Source: an uncultured Eubacteriales bacterium (GTDB lineage Bacteria > Bacillota > Clostridia > Christensenellales > Aristaeellaceae). Taken from it: a stretch of DNA of 10,974 nucleotides. The notes under the pieces are model-generated. The model searched no databases and had not been told where the DNA came from. It saw nothing but the letters and a program-made list of their open reading frames with translations. Location: NCBI GenBank assembly GCA_902782795.1, contig CACZOT010000302.1, positions 1-10,974 of the forward strand, read 5' to 3'. The position numbers and the translations under genes are program-made. Shown piece by piece: positions 1 through 6,934 of the stretch; position 1 is the first letter of the stretch, and every line of letters starts with the position of its first letter.

Positions 1-95
1 GCGCGCACGTCCTCGGGCAGGCGCCAGAGGCGGTAGCCGTCCTCCCAGGGAACGATCTGGGCGACGTTGTGGAAATCGATATTCTGGAAGACCAT
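1..95 (-). CDS. 5' end of a probable SGNH/GDSL-type hydrolase (partial)
   Basis: Only the first 31 codons lie in the window; the gene runs off the left edge. The minus-strand frame opens with ATG at 95-93 and reads MVFQNIDFHNVAQIVPWEDG, continuing YRLWRLPEDVR without a stop. AAAGGA lies about 11 nt upstream and a good promoter lies further upstream at 129-157. The opening pattern (FHNV, then a Gly-Tyr-Arg-Leu segment, then Arg-x-Pro-x-x-Val-Arg) resembles the small N-terminal beta domain that precedes the catalytic domain in some Bacillota SGNH/GDSL esterases. That is recalled family knowledge; no catalytic residue is visible, so the functional call is tentative while the existence of the gene is well supported. 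It is transcribed divergently from the secreted-protein gene starting at 272. Confidence 0.55.
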   Translation of the reverse strand, partial: MVFQNIDFHNVAQIVPWEDGYRLWRLPEDVR

Positions 96-128
96 GCGGC
101 ATCGCGTCCTTTCCGGAAAGCTGCTCTT

Positions 129-157
129 ATTATCACACATGGAAAGCGCCCTGACAA
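129..157 (-). promoter_or_regulatory. Promoter of the left-edge hydrolase gene
   Basis: On the minus strand TTGTCA (157-152) and GATAAT (134-129) are separated by exactly 17 nt, with a TG two bases before the -10. It lies 34 nt before the start codon of the partial gene. Confidence 0.7.
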
Positions 158-221
158 GTGGAACGCCCAAAACGACGTTTCGGCGCGTTTCCCTTGCCCC
201 CGCCCGTCCTTTTTGCTAAGG

Positions 222-227
222 TACAAT
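222..227 (+). promoter_or_regulatory. Possible -10 box of the secreted-protein gene
   Basis: TACAAT lies 44 nt upstream of the start codon at 272, in a short AT-richer patch. No convincing -35 hexamer is found at 16-18 nt spacing, so this is a weak call. Confidence 0.35.
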
Positions 228-271
228 CGCTGGAAAAGAATTCCGGGGAAGACCATGAAGGAGGGAACGCC

Positions 272-883
272 ATGCTCACCAAAGTGCTTTCGCTGCTTTT
301 CGCGCTGCTGCTTTCTCTCACATTTGGAACGGTGGGGACCGACGCGCCCGTCCGCGAAGACAAGCCCTTCCTTTCCGTCGCGGAGGAGGATCTCCTGCCC
401 GGCGAGGCGGGGTACGCTTTTCCCGGCCTCAAGTGGGGCTGCTCCCCGGAAGAGGCCGCAGAGGCGCTGGGGATCGACCTCGGTGCGCCGGAGGAGAGCG
501 AATTTCCCGAGCTCGGCTTCACCCGGCGGACGTATTCCGAGCCTGCGGCCCGCCTGTCTTTCTTCGGCCTGACCTCCACGCGGCTGGATTTCGAATTCCG
601 CGACGGCGGCCTCTGGTGCGTGGACGCGACGTGGGCCCCGCATGAAGACGTCTCCGGGGAATTCGCGCGGGTTTGCGCCGAATTGACCGGGATCCTCGGC
701 GAGGCGGACCAGAGCGCCTCCCGCGAGGGGCGGTTCTGCGGGCAGACGCGCCGCTGGATCGCCGATTGCGCGGAGGGGCTCGTATCCGTGTTCGCGCTGC
801 AGATGGACGGCAGGGACGGGGAGTACACCGTGCTGCATGTGGGGTGGATGCTCGCCGACCCGGAAAGGCTGATATCCGATTGA
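272..883 (+). CDS. Small secreted protein of unknown function (203 aa)
   Basis: I do not recognise the family. The start is the ATG preceded by AAGGAGGG at 258-265 (6-nt spacing), not an upstream in-frame ATG at 158. The product then begins with a clear signal peptide: MLTK, a hydrophobic stretch of about 16 residues (LSLLFALLLSLTFGTV), then a polar segment. There is no lipobox cysteine, so it is probably released or processed by signal peptidase I. The mature part (about 175 residues) starts with a LKWGCSPEEAAEALG segment near residues 53-67, a WG-x-S-x-EE pattern seen in assorted uncharacterised secreted proteins. The rest alternates beta-like and charged segments and carries five cysteines (57, 116, 135, 156, 166). 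It is monocistronic: a hairpin terminator follows 15 nt after the stop, and the next gene has its own promoter. Confidence 0.75.
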   Translation: MLTKVLSLLFALLLSLTFGTVGTDAPVREDKPFLSVAEEDLLPGEAGYAFPGLKWGCSPEEAAEALGIDLGAPEESEFPELGFTRRTYSEPAARLSFFGLTSTRLDFEFRDGGLWCVDATWAPHEDVSGEFARVCAELTGILGEADQSASREGRFCGQTRRWIADCAEGLVSVFALQMDGRDGEYTVLHVGWMLADPERLISD

Positions 884-898
884 CCCGCGTCTTCCTGG

Positions 899-928
899 AC
901 GGCCCGCGCTTGCGAAAACGCGGGCCGT
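899..928 (+). terminator. Hairpin terminator after the secreted-protein gene
   Basis: A perfect 10-bp stem (ACGGCCCGCG / CGCGGGCCGT) encloses a 10-nt loop and starts 15 nt after the TGA. The following tract is only moderately T-rich, so termination may be incomplete. The last stem base is also the first base of the next promoter's -35 box. Confidence 0.55.
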
Positions 929-957
929 TGACGCTTCTTGCAGGTGCGTGCTATAAT
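928..957 (+). promoter_or_regulatory. Promoter of the aldo/keto reductase-acetyltransferase operon
   Basis: TTGACG (928-933) and TATAAT (952-957) are separated by 18 nt, with an extended TGC before the -10. It lies 30 nt upstream of the reductase start codon. Confidence 0.8.
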
Positions 958-987
958 GCGGAAAAACCGCAGGGAGGGCACGGACAT

Positions 988-1902
988 ATGCAGTATCGCG
1001 CGCTGGGAAACACCGGCTTTCAGGTATCCGCCGTGAGCTACGGCGGTATCGTCTCCTCGAAGCATTTCGGCGGGGCGGTCATGCCCGGAGACGGGCAGGC
1101 GGCCTCGGACAGGTGCGTCTCCTGGGCGATCGGGCAGGGCGTGAACTATTTCGACGTCGCCCCTTCCTACGGCGACGCCGAGGACCTGCTCGGCAATTCC
1201 CTGCGGCCCTACCGCAAGGACGTCTACCTCGCCTGCAAGACCGGCGAGAGGCTGCGTGCGGCGGCGGAGAGGGAGATGCGCTCCTCGCTGAAAAAGCTCC
1301 ACACCGATCATTTCGACGTGTACCAGATGCACGCCCTCTCCACCATGGAGGATATCGACCTCGCCTTCGGGCCGGGCGGCGTGATGGAGCTCATGCGCGA
1401 GATGAAGGAAAAGGGCCTGACGCGCAAGCTCGGTTTCACCGCCCACAGCGAGAAGGTCGCCCTGCGCGCCCTGGAGCTTTACGATTTCGACACCGTGCTC
1501 TTCCCCTTCAACTGGCACATGCACATGGCCCACGGCATGGGCGCGGCGCTCCTTCGCGTGGAAAAGGAAAAGGGCGTGGGCGTTTTGTGCATGAAGTCCA
1601 TGATCGAGCGGGCCTGGGACGACGCGGAGCGCTTCACTTCGAAGTACCCCAAATCCTGGTGCAGGCCCATCGACGCCGACGGCGACAGGGAGCTTCTGCT
1701 CGCGGCGCTCAAGTACGTGGTGCGCCTGGGCGTGGATACCATCGTGCCGCCGGGTAACTTCGACCATTTCCGCTTCGCCGTGGAGCACATCGGCCAGGCC
1801 CTCTCCGAGCCCATGACCGAGCGCGAGGAGGCCCTCCTCGCCGGGCGGCTGGTGGAGGTCGCAGACCGGCCGTTCTTCGGCCCGGATTGCTACGGCGTCT
1901 GA
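988..1902 (+). CDS. Aldo/keto reductase (304 aa)
   Basis: A predicted cytosolic NAD(P)H-dependent carbonyl reductase of the aldo/keto reductase superfamily. It opens with the typical MQYRALGNTGFQVSAVSYGG strand-turn. The catalytic tetrad is readable: Asp56 and Tyr61 in YFDVAPSYGDAEDLLG, Lys84 in LACKTGER, and His115 in VYQMHAL. KLGFTAHSE and the VDTIVPPGN segment near the C-terminus fit the cofactor-binding side of the TIM barrel. The length is normal for the family. The start is fixed by AGGGAGGG at 971-978 and by homology at the N-terminus; the open frame continues upstream to 673 without support. It is followed 15 nt later by the acetyltransferase gene, so the two are probably co-transcribed. 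The physiological substrate cannot be read from the sequence. Confidence 0.93.
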   Translation: MQYRALGNTGFQVSAVSYGGIVSSKHFGGAVMPGDGQAASDRCVSWAIGQGVNYFDVAPSYGDAEDLLGNSLRPYRKDVYLACKTGERLRAAAEREMRSSLKKLHTDHFDVYQMHALSTMEDIDLAFGPGGVMELMREMKEKGLTRKLGFTAHSEKVALRALELYDFDTVLFPFNWHMHMAHGMGAALLRVEKEKGVGVLCMKSMIERAWDDAERFTSKYPKSWCRPIDADGDRELLLAALKYVVRLGVDTIVPPGNFDHFRFAVEHIGQALSEPMTEREEALLAGRLVEVADRPFFGPDCYGV

Positions 1903-1917
1903 GAGGAGCGTGCGCAG

Positions 1918-2445
1918 ATGGAACCGATCCGCCTTGTGCCGGTCTCGGAGGAATACGCCGGGGCCATCGCCGAATACGCCGCCCAGTTTCCGGCCGAACG
2001 CATGCGCGTGACCCTCAAGCCGGACCGCATCCCTGGGCTGGACGGCCTGGAGGAGTGCGCGGACGTGCGCTCCTGGCTTGGGTCCTGCGCAGAAATGGCT
2101 GGGAAGATCAGCTGGTTCCTCTCCGTGCGGGAGCGGGACGGCAAAGTCGTCGGCGCGCTTGTTTTGCGCCACAGCCTTGAATATGACGACGACGATCCCG
2201 AGTTCGCCTCGCACTTCGGCTATTCCATCCGTCCGGACGAGCAAAGGAAGGGTTACGCCAAAGAGCAGCTGCGCCTCGGGCTTGAGGAGGCGCGCAAGCT
2301 GGGGCTGACATCGGTGCGCCTGGTCTGTCGGGATCTCAACATCGGCAGCGGGCGGACCATCCGCTCCTGCGGCGGGGTGTATCTCGATTCCATCACCGGC
2401 GAGGAGTCCGGAATGCGCATCGACCGGTACGATATCGCGCTGTAG
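1918..2445 (+). CDS. GNAT-family N-acetyltransferase, COG3981-like (175 aa)
   Basis: A predicted acetyl-CoA-dependent N-acetyltransferase. The acetyl-CoA pyrophosphate-binding motif A is visible as RPDEQRKGYAKEQLRLGLEEA-type sequence around residues 105-125. It is followed by KLGLTSVRLVC (strand beta5) and NIGSGRTIRSCGGVYLD, where the usual Asn-x-x-S-x-x-x-I-x-x-x-GG pattern of COG3981-type acetyltransferases is recognisable. The N-terminal half (IRLVPVSEEYAGAIAEY, DGKVVGALVLRH) supplies the first strands. Length is typical for a single GNAT domain. GAGGAG at 1903-1908 precedes the ATG by 9 nt. The 15-nt gap from the aldo/keto reductase indicates one transcript. The acceptor substrate is unknown. 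Confidence 0.88.
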   Translation: MEPIRLVPVSEEYAGAIAEYAAQFPAERMRVTLKPDRIPGLDGLEECADVRSWLGSCAEMAGKISWFLSVRERDGKVVGALVLRHSLEYDDDDPEFASHFGYSIRPDEQRKGYAKEQLRLGLEEARKLGLTSVRLVCRDLNIGSGRTIRSCGGVYLDSITGEESGMRIDRYDIAL

Positions 2446-2758
2446 CCGGGGGGGAGACGCCGAAGGGGGCCGGGGGCGTTACCCCTGGACCCCGCTTAAA
2501 GGCCCAAGGCCCCTTAAGAATCCCTTCTTAGGGGGTCTGGAAGACATAGATAAAGCTGTTCTCTCCAAAAGAAAAATGCTCCGGTATCCTGACGCCAAGA
2601 TACCGGAGCTTTATTTATTCTTTCCCTAATTGAGGGGTCCAGGGGGAATCAATCCCCCTGGCGGGAGTGCAGAGGGCAGAGCCCTCCGCCGGAGGTCCAG
2701 GAGGCGGAGCCTCCTGGCAGGGCGCAGTGGCCGCAAGTCCAGGCCCCCCGGCGCGCGC
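2446..2758. repeat. Gene-free interval with GC-rich palindromic repeats
   Basis: No gene is visible in these 313 bases between two convergent operons. They contain several short palindromes built on a GGTCCAGG...CCTGG motif. One has stem 2639-2647/2653-2661 (9 bp, loop ATCAA). One has stem 2697-2705/2709-2717 (9 bp, loop GGA). A 6-bp stem lies between them (2672-2677/2681-2686), overlapping CCTCC-GCC-GGAGG. An inverted copy with stem 2470-2476/2482-2488 lies on the other side of the central terminator. CCCCTGGACCCC (2482-2493) is the exact reverse complement of GGGGTCCAGGGG (2634-2645). GGTCCAGG recurs at 2636 and 2694, and GTCCAGG again at 2737. The arrangement resembles REP-like intergenic repeats. 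Confidence 0.65.
2578..2609. terminator. Bidirectional terminator between convergent operons
   Basis: An 11-bp perfect stem (GCTCCGGTATC / GATACCGGAGC) with a 10-nt loop. It is flanked by TTTATTTATTCTTT on the plus side and by AAAAGAAAAAT on the other, so both strands read a hairpin followed by a U-tract. It can end the acetyltransferase transcript (plus) and the methionine-operon transcript (minus). The same stem core occurs at 9979-10016. Confidence 0.85.
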
Positions 2759-3949
2759 CTACTGCTCCCGCACGTTGGCGGCGTGCTCGGCCTTGATGGC
2801 GGCGAGCAGGGCGGGATCCTCGATGAGCTCGAGGGCGGTGAGGGCGAGGGCCTTCGCGCCCAGGGCGATGGAGGCCAATCCTTTCTCGGAGCAGGCGGCG
2901 TCGCGATAGGCCTCGGTGTGGTGGGGGATATAGGCGTCGGTGATGCTGACGCTCGGCTGGATGGTGGGCACGACCTGCGAGATGTTGCCCACGTCGCTCG
3001 AGCCCATGGGCGCGGCCTCCTCCTCGGTCGAGAGCTTTTCGCCGAGGGATTCCATGCACCTGCGGAACACCTCGTCGAACGAGGGCGTGAGCACGGTGTT
3101 CTCCACGCGGTTCTGGTAGGGCCGCATGGATCCCGTCGCGCCGGTCATGGCCGCGGCGCCCTCGACGATGCGCTCGACCTTGTTGTACACGTCGTCCAGC
3201 ACGGGCGCGGTGGCGGCGCGCAGGTAGAACTTGGCTTTGGCATAGTCCGGCACGATGTTGGGGGCGTCGCCGCCGTTTACGATGATGCCGTGGATGCGCA
3301 CGTCGTCGGTCAGATGCTGGCGCAGGGCGTTGATGCCGTTGTAGGTGAGGATGAGCGCGTCCAGGGCGTTGATGCCCTTCTCGGGCGCGGCGGCGGCGTG
3401 GGCGGAGCGGCCGTGGAACTCGATATCCACCGGCGCGCAGCCCAGGGTCTTTTTGGTGAGCTCGTGTTTGTGGGCGCCGGGATGGGCGCACAGGGCGGCG
3501 TCCACGTCCCGGAGGAAGCCCTCGCGCACGAAGGAGCCCTTGGCGCTGCCGTTTTCGCCGCCCTCCTCGCCGGGGGTGCCGTAGACGCGCACCTCGCCGC
3601 CGACCTCGTCGATGACCTGCTTCAGGCAGGAGGCAGCCAGCGCGGAGGTGGCCCCGAAGATGTTGTGGCCGCAGGCGTGGCCGAGGCCGATGAGGGCGTC
3701 GTACTCGGCGAGGAACACGAGGACCGGGCCGGGCTTGCCGCTTGCGTAGCGTGCGTCGAAGCCGGTGCGGTGCCCGGCGACGTCCGTCCGCACGGTGAAG
3801 CCCTCTTTCTCCAGCTGGCGGGAGAGGGTCTCGCAGGCGAAGAATTCGTAATTGCTGACCTCCGGCTTTCCGTGGATCTCCAGGGCGATCTGCCGGTAGA
3901 CGGGAAGCTGCTTGTCCGCATAGGCGATGATGGTGTCGCGGCGGGACAT
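2759..3949 (-). CDS. M20-family metallopeptidase/amidohydrolase (396 aa)
   Basis: A predicted cytosolic zinc amidohydrolase of the M20 family, closest by motif to the ACY1L2/PM20D2 and AbgB group that cleaves dipeptides or N-acyl amino acids. Visible motifs are FLAEYDALIGLGHACGHN at residues 79-96 (metal-binding His and Cys), GTPGEEGGENGSAKG at 124-138 (catalytic Glu pair), AHPG at 155-158, the dimerisation-domain opening FHGRSAHAAAAPEKGINALDA at 178-198, and IPHHTEAYRDA at 341-351. Length is typical. The ATG at 3949 is preceded by AAAGGA with an 11-nt gap. The longer upstream frame overlaps metI and has no support. It is the last gene of the metQ-metN-metI operon, 32 nt after metI. M20 peptidase genes (hmrB type) also accompany metNIQ loci in lactic acid bacteria, so release of methionine from imported dipeptides or acyl derivatives is a reasonable inference. 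Confidence 0.92.
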   Translation of the reverse strand: MSRRDTIIAYADKQLPVYRQIALEIHGKPEVSNYEFFACETLSRQLEKEGFTVRTDVAGHRTGFDARYASGKPGPVLVFLAEYDALIGLGHACGHNIFGATSALAASCLKQVIDEVGGEVRVYGTPGEEGGENGSAKGSFVREGFLRDVDAALCAHPGAHKHELTKKTLGCAPVDIEFHGRSAHAAAAPEKGINALDALILTYNGINALRQHLTDDVRIHGIIVNGGDAPNIVPDYAKAKFYLRAATAPVLDDVYNKVERIVEGAAAMTGATGSMRPYQNRVENTVLTPSFDEVFRRCMESLGEKLSTEEEAAPMGSSDVGNISQVVPTIQPSVSITDAYIPHHTEAYRDAACSEKGLASIALGAKALALTALELIEDPALLAAIKAEHAANVREQ

Positions 3950-3981
3950 ATCGATCACGTTCCTTTCGGGGGAAGCGCCTG

Positions 3982-4669
3982 TCAGTGGCGGCGCTGGATG
4001 AGGGCGCGGTTGGTCGTGCGCTTGGCCAGGAGGTTGCCGATGGTCTGCAGGGCGAACACCACCAGCAGCAGCGCCACCACGCACACGTTGACGATATCCT
4101 GGTGGTTCTGGTTCTGGCCGTAGTTGATGGCGAAGGAGCCGATGCCGCCCGCTCCGACGGCTCCGGCCATGGTGGTCAGGCCGATGAGGCTGATGGCCGT
4201 CACCGTGGTGACGCGGATGAGCGCGGGCACGGCCTCGTGCAGGTACACGCGGAAGATCAGGCCCAGAAGGCCCGAGCCCATGCTGCGCGCGGCCTCGACC
4301 TTGCCGGGCTCCACGCCGCTCAGGGCGACTTCCACCTGGCGGGTGTAGAAGGGCACCGTGCCGGCGACGAGCGGCAGGATCGCGCCGCGCACGCCGATGG
4401 CCGTGCCGACCACCTTGCGCGTCAGGGGGATGAGGAAGATCAGAAGGATGATGAAGGGGATGGAGCGCAGCACGTTCACCAGGGCGTTGGTGAGCTGGTA
4501 GAGGATCGGGTTGCGGGCGATGCCGCCCTTGCGCGTCACCACCAGTAGCACGCCCAGCACCAGGCCGATGACGAAGGCGATGGCGCCAGCCTTGCAGAAC
4601 ATCTCAAAGGTGGCCGAGCAGCTGGTGAGAAAGCGGTCGAAATAGTTGTACAGATTGGGCGTGTAGCGT

Positions 4670-4683
<14 letters not shown>
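3982..4683 (-). CDS. metI: Methionine ABC transporter permease MetI (233 aa)
   Basis: The membrane permease of a methionine-type ABC importer (MetNIQ family). It shows five or so hydrophobic segments. The conserved blocks are NALVNVLRSIPFIILLIFLIPLTR (about 66-89), GTAIGVRGAILPLVAGTVPFYTRQVE (93-118), the EAA loop that contacts MetN (EAARSMGSG and onward, about 130-152), and LTTMAGAVGAGGIGSFAINYG with NQDI-like NHQDIV near 169-199. Length and motif order are those of the family. The ATG overlaps the 3' end of metN by 14 nt (ATGGGGATCATTGA contains the metN stop), which implies translational coupling. A deduced MetN2-MetI2 complex would sit in the cytoplasmic membrane and receive ligand from the MetQ protein encoded upstream. 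Confidence 0.95.
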
Positions 4684-5755
<1,072 letters not shown>

Positions 5756-5790
5756 GCTCACACGCTCCAAATCGTTGCTTTTTCGCGGGA

Positions 5791-5822
5791 AGGGGCGGCG
5801 CTCCGGAGGGAGCGCCGCCCCT
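5791..5822 (-). other. Strong hairpin between metQ and metN
   Basis: A perfect 14-bp stem with a GGAG tetraloop (AGGGGCGGCGCTCC ... GGAGCGCCGCCCCT) begins 14 nt after the metQ stop. On the transcribed minus strand no U-tract follows (the next bases are TCCCGCGAAAAAGC), so it is not a full intrinsic terminator. A 3'-stabilising structure or partial block, raising MetQ above MetN and MetI, is the usual explanation. Confidence 0.7.
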
Positions 5823-5836
5823 GATGCGGGTGCGGT

Positions 5837-6742
5837 TTACTTGGCGCCGGCGGCGTCCTTGAGGGCCTCGATGGATTCATAATTGTAGGAGTAGAGGGTC
5901 AGCGGGGCGCTGAGGGTATCGCCGATGATGGCCAGGTCGTAGCCGTTGGTCTCGCAGTCCTTGCTGAGATAAGCCTTGTGCTGGAAGGAGTTCAGGTCGA
6001 TCTCGCCGGAATTGAGGGCCTCGTTGGGCAGGTTGTAGGCGTCGAAGGTGACCAGCTCCAGGTAGATGCCGGCGTCCTTCTCGTCGAGGATGCGCTGCAC
6101 GACGGCCCACTGATCGTTGTCGGAGCCGCACACGCCGATCTTCACGACGGTCTTGCCGGCCTTGTCGGAGGTGTAGCGCACGTATTCCTTGACGTTGTCG
6201 GGCGTGATGGTGAACTCGGCTTCGGCGTCGTACTCGAAGCAGGGCTGGAAGCGATTCTCGTAGTTGACGAGGAGGAACTCGGCGACCAGCTGGGTCTGAT
6301 AGGCCTCGACGATGGTCTTGTAGGTCTCGTTGTCTGCGTCGGCCGTGCGGGCGACGATGATGTTCACGTAGGGGTTGACATCGCTGGGCAGCTGCTCCTC
6401 GGTGATGAGGCCGTCGCGCTCAGGGTTGAGGCCGACCGTCTGCGCGTAAGTGCCGTTGATGGCGGAGGCGGCGAAGTCCGCGAGGGTGGCGGGCAGGGTA
6501 TTGGCCTGGGTGGGAACGATCTCGATGTCGTAGAGGTATTCGGTCACGTCCGCCAGCTCGGGGGTATAGCCCGCTTCAGGCCTCACGGTGATGAACCCGG
6601 CCTTCTCCAGGAGCTTGATGCCGCGGGAGAGGTTCGTGCTGTCGTCCGGGATGCCGATCTGCAGCGTGGCGGCGGAGGCGGAGGCAATGGAGAGGACCAG
6701 GACCAGGGCGATGGCGAAGAGCTTCGTGAAAGTGCGCTTCAT
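5837..6742 (-). CDS. metQ: Circularly permuted MetQ-like substrate-binding protein (301 aa)
   Basis: The extracytoplasmic ligand-binding protein of the methionine importer, but with its halves exchanged. Residues 1-24 are a signal peptide (MKRTFTK, hydrophobic core, ASASA cleavage site) with no lipobox Cys. Residues 25-168 match the normal C-terminal half of MetQ/NlpA proteins: IPDDSTNLSRGIKLLEKAGF (usually PNDPTNxGRALLLLxKxG), AAINGTYA-type SAINGTYAQTVGLNP, and NPYVNIIVAR. A linker (about 169-197) follows. Residues 198-301 match the normal N-terminal half: VVKIGVCGSDND, LELVTFDAYNLPNEALNSGE, DLNSFQHKAYL, GYDLAIIGDT, and the final SIEALKDAAGAK, exactly where ordinary MetQ would continue into the PNDPTN segment. 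The ligand-site hallmarks (FQHK, the TN-x-x-R segment, INGTY) are all present. The ATG at 6742 has AAAGGAG 8 nt upstream. It is the first gene of the operon. Confidence 0.9.
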   Translation of the reverse strand: MKRTFTKLFAIALVLVLSIASASAATLQIGIPDDSTNLSRGIKLLEKAGFITVRPEAGYTPELADVTEYLYDIEIVPTQANTLPATLADFAASAINGTYAQTVGLNPERDGLITEEQLPSDVNPYVNIIVARTADADNETYKTIVEAYQTQLVAEFLLVNYENRFQPCFEYDAEAEFTITPDNVKEYVRYTSDKAGKTVVKIGVCGSDNDQWAVVQRILDEKDAGIYLELVTFDAYNLPNEALNSGEIDLNSFQHKAYLSKDCETNGYDLAIIGDTLSAPLTLYSYNYESIEALKDAAGAK

Positions 6743-6755
6743 GGTGTTTTCTCCT

Positions 6756-6854
6756 TTACAAATCGTTTTTTGGAATGTGCCTTGGAGGACGCTTGCCGGG
6801 GCGGAGGTGGCGCGGCATTCGGTCGCACACGCCGCCGATGGGGGTCTTCCGCAT
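6756..6854 (-). CDS. Possible second small upstream ORF (32 aa)
   Basis: Between the attenuator and metQ, an ATG at 6854 has AAGGGAG 9 nt upstream and opens a 32-codon basic frame beginning MRKTPIGGVCDRM. Its TAA stop sits immediately before the AGGAG of metQ, a geometry compatible with translational coupling. I recognise no family. It may be chance in a GC-rich leader, so confidence is low. Confidence 0.25.
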   Translation of the reverse strand: MRKTPIGGVCDRMPRHLRPGKRPPRHIPKNDL

Positions 6855-6876
6855 GATCGATCGCTCCCTTCCAGCA

Positions 6877-6910
6877 TAAAAACAGGAGGCCGGCTGCGCG
6901 CCGCCCTCCT
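6877..6910 (-). terminator. Intrinsic terminator (attenuator) in the metQ leader
   Basis: On the minus strand AGGAGG pairs with CCTCCT and CGGC with GCCG, separated by one G.G mismatch, with a GCGCA loop, followed by GUUUUUAU. It lies after the Met/Cys-rich leader ORF and 134 nt before metQ, so unless bypassed it would stop transcription before the operon. Confidence 0.75.
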
Positions 6911-6934
6911 AAGGCTTGTATCCGGAACGACCGG

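Noticed and set aside
133..2244. A 703-codon open frame on the minus strand opposite the secreted protein, reductase and acetyltransferase
   Set aside because: Low-stop antisense frame typical of GC-rich coding DNA; its translation has no family motifs, while the plus-strand genes have motifs, ribosome-binding sites and promoters.
2446..2758. CRISPR-like array in the repeat-rich gap
   Set aside because: Repeats are short, palindromic, imperfect and in both orientations, with no regular repeat-spacer periodicity.
2630..4123. A 497-codon plus-strand frame opposite the M20 gene
   Set aside because: His/Val/Gly/Asp-rich shadow translation with no motif or credible start signal; the minus strand encodes a complete M20 enzyme.
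5756..5770. TTG at 5770 as the metN start
   Set aside because: It puts the only GGAG inside the coding frame and adds five residues not found in MetN; the GTG at 5755 gives the canonical N-terminus.
5837..6742. Assembly chimera or two broken metQ fragments as explanation of the swapped order
   Set aside because: A single frame runs from a signal peptide to a natural stop, with a linker between the halves, both halves complete, good ribosome-binding sites and metN and metI in the expected place. Read mapping would still be the formal test.
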